Shown here in pieces: positions 1 to 6,374 of a stretch of DNA of 8,161 nt. The position numbers and the translations under genes are program-made. Position 1 is the first letter of the stretch, and the number at the start of each line of letters is the position of its first letter. Below the pieces are notes generated by a model. It saw only the letters and a list, made by a program, of their open reading frames with translations. It did no database searches and was not told the DNA's origin. Source of the DNA: Acidobacteriota bacterium (GTDB lineage: Bacteria; Acidobacteriota; Terriglobia; Terriglobales; Acidobacteriaceae); assembly GCA_021780095.1 (NCBI GenBank), contig JAJXZK010000467.1, forward strand, positions 1 through 8,161. Direction: 5' to 3'.

Positions 1-764
1 ACCATCTCTTGCAATTGAAACTTGGAAGTGTTTGGGCCCTTGATGAACGCAAACACCTTGTAGCTGAGCGGCCGAATCAGTCCAAACAGACGTTCATCTG
101 GCGTTGTCTCTGTCAGCACTAAGGGCGCCTGAGATCCGAGCGTTTTGATCGCGCCTTCAATCACGTCGAGGTCCGCCCCTTCGACGTCGATTTTGATACC
201 AGTAATGCGCAGGTCTCTTTCGGCTACAAATTGGTCAATTGTTGTCACGTCAACTTCGTAGCTATCTTTGCCGAGTTGCGTGGAGAGGCCGGTAAGGTGG
301 GAAACTTCGCTGTTCGGCTCCAATATGAAAGATGACTTTCCAATGCATTTGCCTATTGCCACGTTGTGTACATGAGCGTTCGAGTGGCTCGCCAGGTTCG
401 ACTGCAGGACAGGCAGAGCCCGCGGATCTGGCTCGAAGGCATGAACAGCCGCAACTCGGGGCAGCATGTATAGCGAGTAATAACCAATGTTGGCACCCAC
501 ATCCAAAACAACCCCAGAAGCATCCAGATGATTGGCGAAAAGTTCTTCGCTGCCCCAATCGACGTTCGACCCGGTGATGAACACTTCCGATGCAAATTTA
601 CTTTGCCTAGGCAATCGCATGCGCAGTCCTGTCGGCAGAACTAGGGTGTTATCTTTGCCGAGGATTCTCTTCGAAAATTGACGGACAATTGTCCTTCTAA
701 GCCAGGTGAAGGTGCCGACCTCTTTGACAAATTCCGAGTTGATTGGCATGACCATTTTTAACAT
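1..764 (-). CDS. FkbM-family SAM-dependent methyltransferase (3' end beyond the window)
   Basis: Reading leftward from the ATG whose first base is 764, the frame stays open to the window edge and gives 254 residues without a stop. The SAM-binding core is plain: VVLDVGANIGYYSLY at about residues 85-99 (motif I, glycine-rich loop), HAFEPDPRAL at about 108-117 with the acidic residue that usually contacts the SAM ribose, and IKIDVEGADLDVIEGA at about 190-205, the signature of the FkbM family. These enzymes usually O-methylate sugars or other hydroxyls, and many sit in polysaccharide clusters, which fits the flippase and glycosyltransferase nearby. The acceptor cannot be read from the sequence. 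Three in-frame ATGs lie at 764, 755 and 749, and an in-frame TGA lies 3 bases upstream of the first. The first has a weak GTGAG-like site just before it, so I chose 764. The family usually runs about 230-300 residues, so little is missing. Confidence 0.88.
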   Translation of the reverse strand, partial: MLKMVMPINSEFVKEVGTFTWLRRTIVRQFSKRILGKDNTLVLPTGLRMRLPRQSKFASEVFITGSNVDWGSEELFANHLDASGVVLDVGANIGYYSLYMLPRVAAVHAFEPDPRALPVLQSNLASHSNAHVHNVAIGKCIGKSSFILEPNSEVSHLTGLSTQLGKDSYEVDVTTIDQFVAERDLRITGIKIDVEGADLDVIEGAIKTLGSQAPLVLTETTPDERLFGLIRPLSYKVFAFIKGPNTSKFQLQEM

Positions 765-812
765 GGCTCACTTGGTTTCACTTGTGGCTCTGCGACAATA
801 AGGGAACAGCAA

Positions 813-2330
813 ATGGGCATAGTGACACGCATCCTGAAAGTGATGGCCGCGCTGATGACATCCAACGTGGTCAACCTGACCACGAAGCTGCTGCTGCCGC
901 CCATTTTTCTTTTTAAATATGGCACCACGCTCTATGGAGAATGGATTGCGCTCTCGGGTGCTGTGGCGTATCTCAGCACTCTGAACTTTGGCATCCAGAC
1001 GTACGTGACGCAGGACCTGACGGTGCGCTACCAGCGTCAGGAGTTGGATCGCTATCATTTGCAACAATCCACTTCGCTGCGCGTTTTGCTTGGAATCCTT
1101 GGCAGTGCCGCAGTCGCATGTCTGGTCGTATTTGCGCTCCCGGTAGAGAATTGGCTTCGACTCACCATTTCGCATGAAGACACGTCGCTCACGCTGTATT
1201 TTCTGGCGTTGCAGATCCTGCTTGGAGTTCTGTTCGGTTATTTCACCGGCATGTTTATGGTACTGAGCCGCGCACACACAGGCGTTTTATGGGTCAATGG
1301 CTTGCGGCTTACGATGGTCATCGTAACCTCGGCGGGTGCCTGGATGCGCTGGTCCTTCCCCATGTTGGCGGCTATGCAGGCTGGAATTTACGTTCTGGGC
1401 GTCTTGCTCGTGTTGGCGCAATTCCATCGCATGGCGCCCGACATTTTTCCGCGGATAGGTCTGTGGGACCCAAGCGCGGTACGCGCCATTCTGGGACCGA
1501 GCAGCCACTTCGGTCTGATCAGCATGAGCACCCTCCTCTCATATGAAGTCCCAGTATTGATCATGCAGCGCGAAACAGGCCCTGTTGTTGTGGTTGCTTT
1601 CACGGTAATGCGAACAATCTTTTCCATGTGTCGACAGATATTGAATGCGCCGACGCAGGCGATGGGAGCAGAGATCACAAGGCTATTCGGGAGACAAGAA
1701 TGGCGTGAGCTGACTGCGGTCTACTCATATTCGGAACGATTGATCTTCTCCATGATTCCGACGATTAACCTTGGCGTGCTGATGATTTCTCCGGTTCTGC
1801 TAGCAATCTGGCTGCACAAGCCGCAGTTGTTCGCGGTTTTCCCGTATGTGATGATGGCTGCTATCTCCATGACGTTGAGCGCGAAGGAGCACAAGTTTCA
1901 GTTTCAATTTTCGACAAATACGCATGAGAAGCTGGCGCGGATCATGTTCTTCAGTTATGTTGCGCTGGCGATCCTGGCTGCCCCAATGGTGCATTGGTTT
2001 GGAATGCTGGGCTTTCTGTACGCATGGCTGGGAGTTGAAGTGTTCCAAACAGCGCGGATTGTGGGGCTGAACCAAGAACTGTTTGCCCATACCGGGGAAC
2101 ATCATCTGCGATATCTGTATAGATTGGCAGCTCTCAGTGCAGTTGGACTCATGGGTGCAGGCCTGCTCCTGCTGCATACATACTCTGGTCCTTACATCCA
2201 GCAATTTGCGGCGGCCTTTGGCATCAGCTCCGCTCTTGCGATTGCCGGATTTTTCCTTTTTGATTTGAGACTGATTGCCCGCAAATTATCGAGTCGAGTC
2301 GCGCGGAGGTGGGACAAGACTAAAGCGTAG
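813..2330 (+). CDS. Polysaccharide/oligosaccharide flippase-like membrane protein (MOP superfamily)
   Basis: The 505-residue protein is very hydrophobic, with about 12-14 likely membrane segments spread along its length (for example near residues 15-35, 90-110, 125-150, 183-203, 310-334, 378-396, 434-455 and 465-487) and a basic tail (RKLSSRVARRWDKTK). Length, spacing and the N-terminal pattern (TSNVVNLTTKLLLPPIFL, then YGTTLYGEW) match the Wzx/MATE-like group that moves lipid-linked oligosaccharides across the inner membrane. It has no catalytic motif, so the call rests on architecture and on the flanking glycosyltransferase and methyltransferases. The start is ATG 813 with AAGGGA at 801-806 (about 7 bases upstream), a good ribosome site. 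It is divergent from the FkbM gene (48 bp gap) and converges on the methyltransferase gene (11 bp gap), so it is probably its own transcription unit. The exact substrate is unknown, and an O-antigen versus exopolysaccharide role cannot be separated here. Confidence 0.82.
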   Translation: MGIVTRILKVMAALMTSNVVNLTTKLLLPPIFLFKYGTTLYGEWIALSGAVAYLSTLNFGIQTYVTQDLTVRYQRQELDRYHLQQSTSLRVLLGILGSAAVACLVVFALPVENWLRLTISHEDTSLTLYFLALQILLGVLFGYFTGMFMVLSRAHTGVLWVNGLRLTMVIVTSAGAWMRWSFPMLAAMQAGIYVLGVLLVLAQFHRMAPDIFPRIGLWDPSAVRAILGPSSHFGLISMSTLLSYEVPVLIMQRETGPVVVVAFTVMRTIFSMCRQILNAPTQAMGAEITRLFGRQEWRELTAVYSYSERLIFSMIPTINLGVLMISPVLLAIWLHKPQLFAVFPYVMMAAISMTLSAKEHKFQFQFSTNTHEKLARIMFFSYVALAILAAPMVHWFGMLGFLYAWLGVEVFQTARIVGLNQELFAHTGEHHLRYLYRLAALSAVGLMGAGLLLLHTYSGPYIQQFAAAFGISSALAIAGFFLFDLRLIARKLSSRVARRWDKTKA

Positions 2331-2331
2331 G

Positions 2332-2362
2332 AATGCATCTGCTAAGAGTTTTGCATTTTTTT
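2332..2362 (+). terminator. Weak candidate rho-independent terminator after the flippase gene
   Basis: Two bases after the flippase stop, AATGCA (2332-2337) can pair with TGCATT (2352-2357), and the second arm runs into seven T residues (2356-2362). The stem is only 6 bp, AT-rich, and closes a 14-base loop, so it is weak. It overlaps the 3' end of the opposing methyltransferase gene. On the minus strand no T-run follows it, so it could only serve the plus-strand gene. Confidence 0.25.
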
Positions 2363-3025
2363 AGCCCAAATGATCGACTCAAAGCCATAGAAAGACCACG
2401 TTCCTTTGATCACTTTCTTTTTCATGCGGCTGATTGGCTCTAGTAGAAGCCCGATCATACAAAGCCTCCATGGCCGGTATCTTCGTCGCGCGAACGTAAC
2501 CTTGAAGCCCTCATCGCGTAAGGTGTCGAGGATGATGGAAAAATCCGGGGGTCTTGTATGAGTCTTATCGTCGAAGAAATTCAGAGTACCCTCGCGGCTT
2601 GGAAAGCGGAGGCTGTCAGCGCACGGAAAGGCAAGAAAAATTGTCCCGTTTTCTCTGAGTGCCCTTAACATGGCGAGCAAGACTCGTTCCTGTTCCGTGC
2701 AATGCTCCAAATTGTGGCAGCAAATCACAGCATCGTAGCTATTTGGCCTCTTTATAATTTCGGCGGCAAAGTTCTCCGGAGAAACCACGACATATTCTTC
2801 CGAATAGTCGCTCGCCGGGGCTTCCTGTTCGTAGTCGGAAACATCTAGCCCGGTATAGCGAAGATCCGGGCGCGCTGTCATGGTAATGACTGGCGAACTG
2901 TTACCGCATCCCACATCGAGAACCTTGGCGGACTTAGGAATGGAGAATATGAACGCCATCTTGCGTCGCGGGTGAAGCAAACAATGCACATGATGTCTAA
3001 ACTGCTTCGGCGACGGCCAACTCAT
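2342..3025 (-). CDS. Class I SAM-dependent methyltransferase (Methyltransf_11/25-like), substrate unknown
   Basis: The 227-residue protein has the Rossmann-fold methyltransferase core: KVLDVGCGNSSP (residues 34-45, SAM-binding motif I), TGLDVSD (58-64, Asp61 as the likely ribose-binding acid), YDAVICCHNLEHC (97-109, motif IV region with the frequent N-L-E-H), and a following ENGTIFLAFPC strand. The C-terminal part (about 176-208) is strongly basic with a short hydrophobic run (RPWRLCMIGLLLEPISRMKK), perhaps a membrane-contacting helix; that is inference. The frame extends upstream to a TTG at 3091, but I place the start at ATG 3025. A GGAG lies 9 bases before it, and a strong promoter overlaps the upstream extension, so the TTG would not be on the transcript. 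Small methyltransferases of this type are common in glycan clusters, where some methylate sugars or chain ends. Sequence alone does not exclude a small-molecule or lipid acceptor. Confidence 0.85.
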   Translation of the reverse strand: MSWPSPKQFRHHVHCLLHPRRKMAFIFSIPKSAKVLDVGCGNSSPVITMTARPDLRYTGLDVSDYEQEAPASDYSEEYVVVSPENFAAEIIKRPNSYDAVICCHNLEHCTEQERVLLAMLRALRENGTIFLAFPCADSLRFPSREGTLNFFDDKTHTRPPDFSIILDTLRDEGFKVTFARRRYRPWRLCMIGLLLEPISRMKKKVIKGTWSFYGFESIIWAKKMQNS

Positions 3026-3034
3026 TTGATTCCG

Positions 3035-3038
3035 CTCC
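3035..3038 (-). promoter_or_regulatory. Ribosome binding site that decides the methyltransferase start
   Basis: On the minus strand GGAG sits 9 bases before ATG 3025. No comparable site precedes the longer TTG alternative at 3091. Together with the promoter at 3071-3098 it supports the shorter protein. Confidence 0.55.
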
Positions 3039-3070
3039 AAATAAAGAAAATGCAGTCCTATTCTCGAGTG

Positions 3071-3098
3071 ATCATAGCGGCTTGTCGTCAAAAGTCAA
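3071..3098 (-). promoter_or_regulatory. Sigma70-like promoter for the methyltransferase gene
   Basis: Reading the minus strand, TTGACT (3098-3093, five of six matches to TTGACA) is followed after 16 bases by TATGAT (3076-3071, five of six matches to TATAAT). Transcription would begin near 3064, giving a leader of about 40 bases before ATG 3025. The site lies in the 111-base gap after the glycosyltransferase stop, so the methyltransferase need not depend on read-through. A second TTGAC follows the -35 after two bases, but it is too close to the -10 to act as a -35 itself. Confidence 0.55.
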
Positions 3099-3136
3099 CC
3101 GACCGTGATGAGCGCAAAGTGGAGCTAGAGAGGGAA

Positions 3137-4390
3137 TTATTTACCCCGTTTCACAAAGTCAAGAACCTGATCCAGCGTTTTTGAGTACATATGGAATGCT
3201 CCATCGCCTTCGATACGCCGCAGCGAATCCAGAGCGTTCGATCGCAAGCAGGCACGCGTTTCCGCAGAAGAATAAAGCCGCTGCATGGCAGCCGCAAGTT
3301 GTTCTGCATCCTGTGCGGCGACAACCAGGAGATCCTTGTCGGGCGCAAACAATTCTGCCGCACCGCAATGCGTAGTTGTAATCGCGGGAAGCCCGTGCGC
3401 CATCGCCTCCAGGAGCGCCATCCCGAAGCCATCGTCGATGGTGGGAAAGACAAAGGCATCGCAGCGACGATAAAAATCACTCATCTTGTCGACGTATCGA
3501 ACGATTTCGACGTTCGGCAACTCACGCAGCAGGCCACGCAACACCGGCGACCGGTCGAGTGGCGCATCAGTGCGCAGCAGCAGACGAGCGTTGGGCAACT
3601 GGAGTTGTTTCCACGCCTGCAACAAATATAGAAAACCCTTACGCAAAGGCTGTCCGCCGACCGTGCCGAAGATGAACGGTGTATTCGATGCGCTGCTCGT
3701 GTTCTTTGATGTCACCGAAATCACATTTGCAGAAGTCAAGACCTGCGGCATCGGCATTCGTCCAAAGAGTGGAGCGACGAGCGCCTTCGACTGCAGCGCC
3801 GTAGGGAATGTTGCGCGAGTGTAGGTCGAGGGCACAAGAATGATATCCGCCTCGTCATACTCAGCAAGCTGACGATCGCGGAACCAGGATGGCTCCGCCT
3901 GATAGCGCACACCCAGACGTTCGCACTCTGTCCGGATCAAATCTTGCTGGGCGTCGACGTGGGGGCAGGCGCGGTCAAGTACAAACCGGGCTCCGCGACG
4001 GCGTGCGGCGCGACCGGAAGCCAGGGCGCCGGACGCCCAGGCCCAGAAAACGTCGAAATGGTCGCGTGTGGCTGCGATTCGCATGGCAACAAGATGGTCG
4101 TAGAGTGCAGTGTCGGCGCGTTGACAGGGTCGGGCGAGCTGCACGCCGGTCAAAAAATGGATGGAAGAAACAAATTGCGGAACCCACCGCAGGCAGACAC
4201 TGGGAGCCAACTGCAAAAACCGGGCGCGATATGCAGCGGTAAAGATCGTCACATGTTCTCCGCGCTGGACAAGCAAATTAGCTGGCAGCACGGCATGCGC
4301 GGGACGACCGGTAGAGAATGCAACTCGCATAGAACGTTGGATGTAGCTTAGAGCATTTCGACGAATCCTGCGGAATGCGCGCCGATCCAC
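3137..4390 (-). CDS. Glycosyltransferase, GT-B fold, GT4-like (Glycos_transf_1)
   Basis: The protein is 417 residues, the usual size for a cytoplasmic GT4 enzyme, which transfers a sugar from a nucleotide-sugar donor to a growing lipid-linked glycan. The N-domain starts as MRVAFSTG at residue 21. Before the C-domain lie DRACPHVDAQ (139-148) and EYDEADIILVPSTYTR (177-192), typical of the linker-side region of this group. The C-domain has GTVGGQPLRKGFLYLLQAW (242-260, with the conserved basic RKG) and then DDGFGMALLEAMAHGLPAI (319-337). That last stretch is the EX7E region, but the first Glu is Asp320, with Glu328 as the second. The start is uncertain: GTG 4390 has an AAGG 10 bases upstream and adds a basic 20-residue leader, whereas ATG 4330 begins exactly where family members usually begin but lacks a clear ribosome site. 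The gene is divergent from lepB. The 3900-4100 part looks richer in GC than the flanking methyltransferase genes. Donor and acceptor are not predictable. Confidence 0.87.
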   Translation of the reverse strand: MDRRAFRRIRRNALSYIQRSMRVAFSTGRPAHAVLPANLLVQRGEHVTIFTAAYRARFLQLAPSVCLRWVPQFVSSIHFLTGVQLARPCQRADTALYDHLVAMRIAATRDHFDVFWAWASGALASGRAARRRGARFVLDRACPHVDAQQDLIRTECERLGVRYQAEPSWFRDRQLAEYDEADIILVPSTYTRATFPTALQSKALVAPLFGRMPMPQVLTSANVISVTSKNTSSASNTPFIFGTVGGQPLRKGFLYLLQAWKQLQLPNARLLLRTDAPLDRSPVLRGLLRELPNVEIVRYVDKMSDFYRRCDAFVFPTIDDGFGMALLEAMAHGLPAITTTHCGAAELFAPDKDLLVVAAQDAEQLAAAMQRLYSSAETRACLRSNALDSLRRIEGDGAFHMYSKTLDQVLDFVKRGK

Positions 4391-4465
4391 CCTAAGTTTG
4401 CCTTGGATCCTCCAGAATCATGCTTGATTAATTTCGGATAAAATGAAAGTGAGGTTGAATTTCCT

Positions 4466-5041
4466 TTGCCTTCGGTTGATCCAACAAATATTGAAAGCAC
4501 AAACTGTGAGGATGGAAGGCCCACCCCACCGCCGTTAACAGTTTCCACTTGGGCGCGAGACCTCCTGTTTGCCATCGCCATCTCTTTCCTGATCATTACG
4601 TTCCTGTATCAGCCGGTGCGTGTGGAAGGAACCAGCATGATGCCCGGCCTGCAGGACCAGGAACGTCTTTTCATCAACAAGTTCGAATACCACTTTGAGC
4701 CGATCCATCGCGACGATGTCGTGGTTTTCCACTTTCCGCTCGATCCGGCAAAGAGCTATATCAAGCGGGTGATCGCCGTCCCCGGCGATACTTTGCGCAT
4801 CGAAGATGGCCAGGTCTACGTGAACGGTAAGGCACTGAAAGAGTCCTATGTCCCCATGCGCTTTCGCGATGATCGGTCCTATCCGGTGACAGTGTTGTCG
4901 CAAAATGAATATTTCGTCATGGGGGATCACCGCCTGATCTCCAGCGATAGTCGCGACTTTGGTCCCGTGAACCGCAAACTGATTTATGGCAAGGCGACAT
5001 TTGTCTATTGGCCCACGGACGACATGGGTGTGGTCCATTAG
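4466..5041 (+). CDS. lepB: Signal peptidase I
   Basis: The 191-residue protein is an S26-family serine protease that removes signal peptides from exported proteins at the inner membrane. One N-terminal membrane segment (about residues 32-48, LLFAIAISFLIITFLY) follows a short cytoplasmic tail and leads into VRVEGTSMMPGL, with Ser57 as nucleophile (box B). The general base is Lys100 in SYIKRVIAVPGD (box D). Box E is GDHRLISSDSRDFGPV (153-168), with His155 where most family members have Asn (GDNR). The length is that of a compact single-anchor enzyme. No ATG is usable: the first in-frame ATGs are the two Met codons in the active site, so the start is TTG 4466, with GAGG at 4451-4454 upstream. 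An in-frame TAA at 4439 bounds the frame. TAAAAT at 4439-4444 could be a -10, but I see no good -35. carA follows after 98 bases on the same strand. Confidence 0.93.
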   Translation: MPSVDPTNIESTNCEDGRPTPPPLTVSTWARDLLFAIAISFLIITFLYQPVRVEGTSMMPGLQDQERLFINKFEYHFEPIHRDDVVVFHFPLDPAKSYIKRVIAVPGDTLRIEDGQVYVNGKALKESYVPMRFRDDRSYPVTVLSQNEYFVMGDHRLISSDSRDFGPVNRKLIYGKATFVYWPTDDMGVVH

Positions 5042-5139
5042 TGAGGCGTTCGCAACTGCAAATATATAGTCCCTATCTTCCACAGGGGATTGCTGGTCAA
5101 GTCTGATACGATTAATAAAATCCACTGCGTGGAGACGCG

Positions 5140-6282
5140 ATGCAGGCCATACTTGCGCTCGAAGATGGGCGTATCTTTCAGGGCCGCGGCTACGGTGCCA
5201 AGGCAGAATGCTACGGCGAGGTTGTTTTTAATACATCGCTTTCCGGCTATCAAGAAATTTTCACCTATCCATCCTATGCAGGGCAAATCGTTGTCCTCAC
5301 CAATCCTCAGATAGGCAATTACGGAACGAACAACGCGGATGATGAAGCCAGCCGGCCGTACATTGAAGGCCTGGTGACGCGTGAATTTTCTCCGGTCAGC
5401 TCCAATTGGCGCTCCCAGTTGGTTGCGGATGAATATCTTGAGCGATTCAATATCCCGGTCATCTCGGAAATTGACACGCGAGCGCTGGTACGGCATCTGC
5501 GTACTTACGGCGTAATGCGCGGCGTGATCTCCTCGCTGGAGTCGAATCCGGAAGTTCTGATTGCGAAGGCCCGTTCGATTCAGAAGATGGATGGGACAGA
5601 CCTCGCCAGCGTGGTCACGACCAAGGTCCGTTACGAATGGGACACGGACGACCCGCAAAACGCGCAGCAAGATCCGCTGGCGACTAGCGCAGCCGGGGCC
5701 AGCCCGGAGCCGAATCTGCACGTCGTGGCGTACGACTACGGGATCAAGCGAAATATCCTCCGCATGCTCGCGCAACAGGGTTGCCGCGTCACGGTGGTGC
5801 CGGCGACCACCTCTGCTGAAGATGTGCTGGCGCTCAATCCCAACGGAGTCTTTCTCTCGAACGGACCTGGTGATCCGGAACCGGTGAAGTATGCCCAGGA
5901 AAATATTCGCCGACTGATGGGCAAAACTCCGGTGTTTGGAATTTGTCTTGGACATCAGTTGATTGGGCTCGCACTTGGCGGCAAGACATACAAATTGAAG
6001 TTTGGCCATCATGGCGGCAATCATCCAGTGCAGCATACGGGTTCTGGCAAGGTTGAGATTACCGCGCATAATCACAACTATGCCGTCGATCCGGATTCAT
6101 TGAAGCAAAGCGAAGTCGACCTTACCCACATCGACCTGAACGACGGTACTCTGGAAGGCCTGCGCCATCGCAATTTGCCTTTATTCAGCGTGCAGTATCA
6201 TCCCGAGGCGAGTCCTGGCCCGCACGATTCGCATTACCTCTTTCACGATTTTCGCAACATGATGGAGGAGTGGAAAAAGTGA
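5140..6282 (+). CDS. carA: Carbamoyl-phosphate synthase small (glutaminase) subunit
   Basis: The 380-residue protein hydrolyses glutamine and passes ammonia through a tunnel to CarB for carbamoyl-phosphate synthesis, the shared entry to pyrimidine and arginine synthesis. The N-terminal CPSase_sm_chain domain (about 1-150) holds [32 protein letters not shown] and [12 protein letters not shown]. The class I glutamine amidotransferase domain (about 192-376) contains [10 protein letters not shown], the nucleophile elbow GICLGHQ with Cys269, [10 protein letters not shown], and the catalytic pair His354 and Glu356 in [11 protein letters not shown]. All catalytic residues are present, and length and spacing match the Escherichia coli enzyme closely. 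ATG 5140 is preceded by GGAG at 5131-5134, five bases away. The neighbours are lepB upstream and carB 92 bases downstream; it is likely co-transcribed with carB. I saw no clear pyrimidine or arginine operator in the 98-base upstream gap. Confidence 0.97.
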   Translation: MQAILALEDGRIFQGRGYGAKAECYGEVVFNTSLSGYQEIFTYPSYAGQIVVLTNPQIGNYGTNNADDEASRPYIEGLVTREFSPVSSNWRSQLVADEYLERFNIPVISEIDTRALVRHLRTYGVMRGVISSLESNPEVLIAKARSIQKMDGTDLASVVTTKVRYEWDTDDPQNAQQDPLATSAAGASPEPNLHVVAYDYGIKRNILRMLAQQGCRVTVVPATTSAEDVLALNPNGVFLSNGPGDPEPVKYAQENIRRLMGKTPVFGICLGHQLIGLALGGKTYKLKFGHHGGNHPVQHTGSGKVEITAHNHNYAVDPDSLKQSEVDLTHIDLNDGTLEGLRHRNLPLFSVQYHPEASPGPHDSHYLFHDFRNMMEEWKK

Positions 6283-6313
6283 TGGGAGAGGATCTGAAAC
6301 TCCGTTGGCAGGC

Positions 6314-6335
6314 CAGCTTAGACTCTTCTGAGCTG
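6314..6335 (+). other. Hairpin in the carA-carB intergenic gap
   Basis: CAGCTTAG (6314-6321) can pair with CTGAGCTG (6328-6335) across a 6-base loop. All eight positions pair if one U-G wobble is allowed. No T-run follows, so it is not a standard terminator. GACAAC then occurs twice (6335-6340 and 6342-6347). The hairpin could be an RNA stability or processing element, or chance. Confidence 0.35.
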
Positions 6336-6374
6336 ACAACCGACAACGCTAGAAGAAATGCAGGTTGGAGTTAG

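Noticed and set aside
724..752. Perfect -35 TTGACA at 724-729 as a flippase promoter
   Set aside because: The best -10 at proper spacing (CATGAC) is poor and the site lies inside the FkbM coding region. It is kept only as a remark.
768..1277. Minus-strand open frame of 169 codons inside the flippase gene
   Set aside because: The plus-strand flippase has a good ribosome site and consistent membrane segments. The antisense product is rich in Gln and Arg and has no fold signature.
3889..4351. Two overlapping plus-strand open frames (117 and 135 codons) across the glycosyltransferase gene
   Set aside because: They are Arg/Gly-rich products opposite a clear GT4-like protein in a GC-rich stretch, with no motif or ribosome site of note.
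4443..4541. Small frame starting at ATG 4443 that could be a leader peptide for lepB
   Set aside because: The 32-codon frame has no attenuator-type hairpin or repeated amino acid codons, and it overlaps the LepB N-terminus. A missed base or chance is likelier.
5090..5121. Possible carA promoter (TTGCTG with TAATAA 17 bases on, or TAAAAT 20 bases on)
   Set aside because: The first -10 matches only three of six bases and the second is spaced too far, so there is not enough support to list it.
4535..5125. Minus-strand open frame of 196 codons across lepB
   Set aside because: It is antisense to a clear signal peptidase with all catalytic residues. No domain is recognisable and the frame reflects codon usage of lepB.
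5038..6075. Long open frame of 345 codons on the minus strand, antisense to carA
   Set aside because: It lies entirely over carA, which has intact catalytic motifs on the plus strand. Its translation is low in recognisable motifs and looks like a codon-bias shadow.
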